DNA of 64,000 nucleotides from Pyxidicoccus parkwaysis (GTDB taxonomy: Bacteria > Myxococcota > Myxococcia > Myxococcales > Myxococcaceae), in NCBI RefSeq assembly GCF_017301735.1, contig NZ_CP071090.1, forward strand, positions 12,197,001-12,261,000. Reading direction: 5' to 3'. Made by a program: the position numbers and the translations under genes. Shown in pieces: positions 63,901-64,000 of the stretch. Below the pieces are notes generated by a model. It searched no databases, was not told the origin of the DNA, and saw only the letters and a list, made by a program, of their open reading frames with translations. Numbering within the stretch: the first letter of the stretch is position 1; each line of letters starts with the position of its first letter.

Positions 63901-64000
63901 GAAGAGCACCGCCGCCGCGCTGGCGCCGAGCAGGGCGCCCTGGCTCCAGAGGTGCCGGCGCTGGCGGGTGCGCACCGCGGCGAGGAGGGCCTCCACGCCT
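60958..64000 (-). CDS. DUF4175-like large membrane protein, possibly cut by the window edge
   Basis: At least 1012 residues from GTG 63996; the frame stays open to the edge, so the true start may lie beyond. Two membrane segments near the N-terminus (about 20-70) and one at about 125-145 are followed by a beta-rich periplasmic part (DIELTYRYPAYTGLTQRTVPGTNGEI, TLKYEATDDYGLSGLSLVYRTPGSQKE) typical of DUF4175, then a very long Gln/Glu/Met-rich coiled-coil region (about 520-930) with many heptads. In other bacteria DUF4175 genes sit with MoxR/DUF58/vWA clusters; here the MoxR cluster lies about 16 kb away. Downstream the stop overlaps the peptidase MA-like gene. Confidence 0.85.
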   Translation of the reverse strand, partial: GVEALLAAVRTRQRRHLWSQGALLGASAAAVLFVAAGFLGLVAPRLGGPLLWLALPVGVAVACVFGLWLAKKQVGDDARTARLVGLKRPELSLDVLAAVELKHERGPGSGWSPELADAFLQQMDARVRTVDVRSVVDGRRVKHAALASGGVLLALFVLMVLAGGRWSAGMARIREAAKSPQAQAQVEPITGDIELTYRYPAYTGLTQRTVPGTNGEISAPAGTEVLLKTRSDRPVERADIVVNGQASPLKVTEHRDLEGAFVAKQSGHYHFVFYGPRDKLLVTGPEIALNVEADKAPQVSLMTPAMELEVDPGQKVTLKYEATDDYGLSGLSLVYRTPGSQKETRVPLPREDGRRSRSTFTWDLGTLKPKPGDRITYYVEAQDNDAVEGPKKGVSRTQVLRIYSAAEHRRAALDKAEQLWGRMVDHLADRLEGPDRVKQKDPQAVAAAASVDTSGQQLMTDMRTLARELSRERDVPSELVSALSHIAEALGSHITGTADFRRLYLRTQRARGEDWGTGNRLTAVVNEEVDEAEKDILYLESLLDRQKLEALQELAKELANERRDLANLVEQFKNNPDDQARQAVMEQIQQMKGRIQELMQRMAEMRKGIRDEHYNAEALNEMMKEQDLQGAMDEVEKLMREGKTDEALAKLQQLGMQMDEMLQNLDKQNSDFGSEQYPELAEKFGKFMQELQSTVQEQQKVAEQTRQLRDQARAQNKDRLAEKGQAVKDELLRKVQQAQEDYKKLQPDQLNSRAARPLEEAQSELQNVENALKVNDFDLAAEAAARAEDAARQLSMMGEQQRQLDEMFGNPPEVRQQSANLAQRLERDARGVEEVNKQLQSLFPPPGSQLSQQEKQQLQQLAQQQGQLEQRAQGLRQQMEEMQQMAPLFGEEASQQMENVGQRMGEASQRMQGKDPGRGYGEQQAALEGLRQFQRQMQEGQKGGKGGLPLPMGSGARRQEGNGRDPRNQVELPDEDAFQAPKEFRKDLLDAMKQGAPEKYREQVKRYYEELVK

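Overview
The window is high-GC DNA from a myxobacterium, most probably of the Myxococcaceae (Myxococcus, Corallococcus or Pyxidicoccus type). The basis is the gene content: many secreted lipoproteins and proteases, an M57 HEIGH metallopeptidase, a CHAT/STAND/TPR giant protein, a PilZ-Hsp70 fusion, an ECF sigma factor, a hybrid-less histidine kinase and a MoxR/DUF58/vWA cluster. I found no rRNA, tRNA, insertion sequence, prophage or CRISPR array. About 50 protein genes fill the window densely on both strands.

Layout. 1-11.1 kb is a secretome zone: lipoproteins, a GH3 NagZ-type glycosidase, a DUF6209 lipoprotein, a secreted lipase-like hydrolase coupled to a DUF4785 protein, a tiny Cys-rich exported peptide, and an M57 metallopeptidase/trypsin-like protease pair. 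11.1-19.0 kb holds an ECF sigma factor divergent from a DoxX-like membrane protein with a perfect inverted repeat between them, two tandem DUF4139 (MuiA-like) proteins, a methyltransferase, a GAF histidine kinase and a DUF1993 protein. 19.1-23.3 kb is a compact divergent locus of an alpha-oxoamine synthase-like PLP enzyme and two overlapping ATP-grasp ligase genes; it looks like an undescribed small biosynthetic cluster. 23.3-28.3 kb is one 1675-residue protein with a CHAT protease domain, a STAND NTPase and about 20 TPRs. 28.5-32.7 kb carries an erythromycin-esterase-type lipoprotein and a BlaI/M56 sensor pair with a perfect palindrome at the repressor start.

32.9-39.5 kb has a subtilisin, two small stress/metabolism proteins, a GlxA-type AraC regulator, a TreT-like glycosyltransferase and a SnoaL-like exported protein. 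39.5-43.5 kb is a MoxR-DUF58-vWA operon. 43.8-49.3 kb has an AAA ATPase/nuclease-like protein, an enoyl-CoA hydratase, MltG, a toxin-antitoxin pair and a histidine-rich membrane protein. 49.4-54.4 kb has the PilZ-Hsp70 fusion followed closely by a FliB-like lysine methylase and a TerB-like protein. 54.5-64 kb has a DsbA/FrnE-family gene, an S9 peptidase, small exported proteins, DUF4142 and DUF1622 proteins, and a DUF4175/peptidase-MA operon that runs to the window edge.

The most striking observation is at 54464-55084. The DsbA/FrnE-family gene reads in frame through a TGA placed exactly where the first catalytic cysteine of a CPWC motif should be (U-P-W-C), and an 8-bp hairpin follows 21 nt later. 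This is the classic appearance of a bacterial selenoprotein with a SECIS element; ordinary gene calling would start the protein downstream and lose its active site. Other notable items are the oxoamine synthase/ATP-grasp locus, the CHAT-STAND-TPR protein, the PilZ-Hsp70/FliB pair and the M56 protein with an unusual sensor domain.
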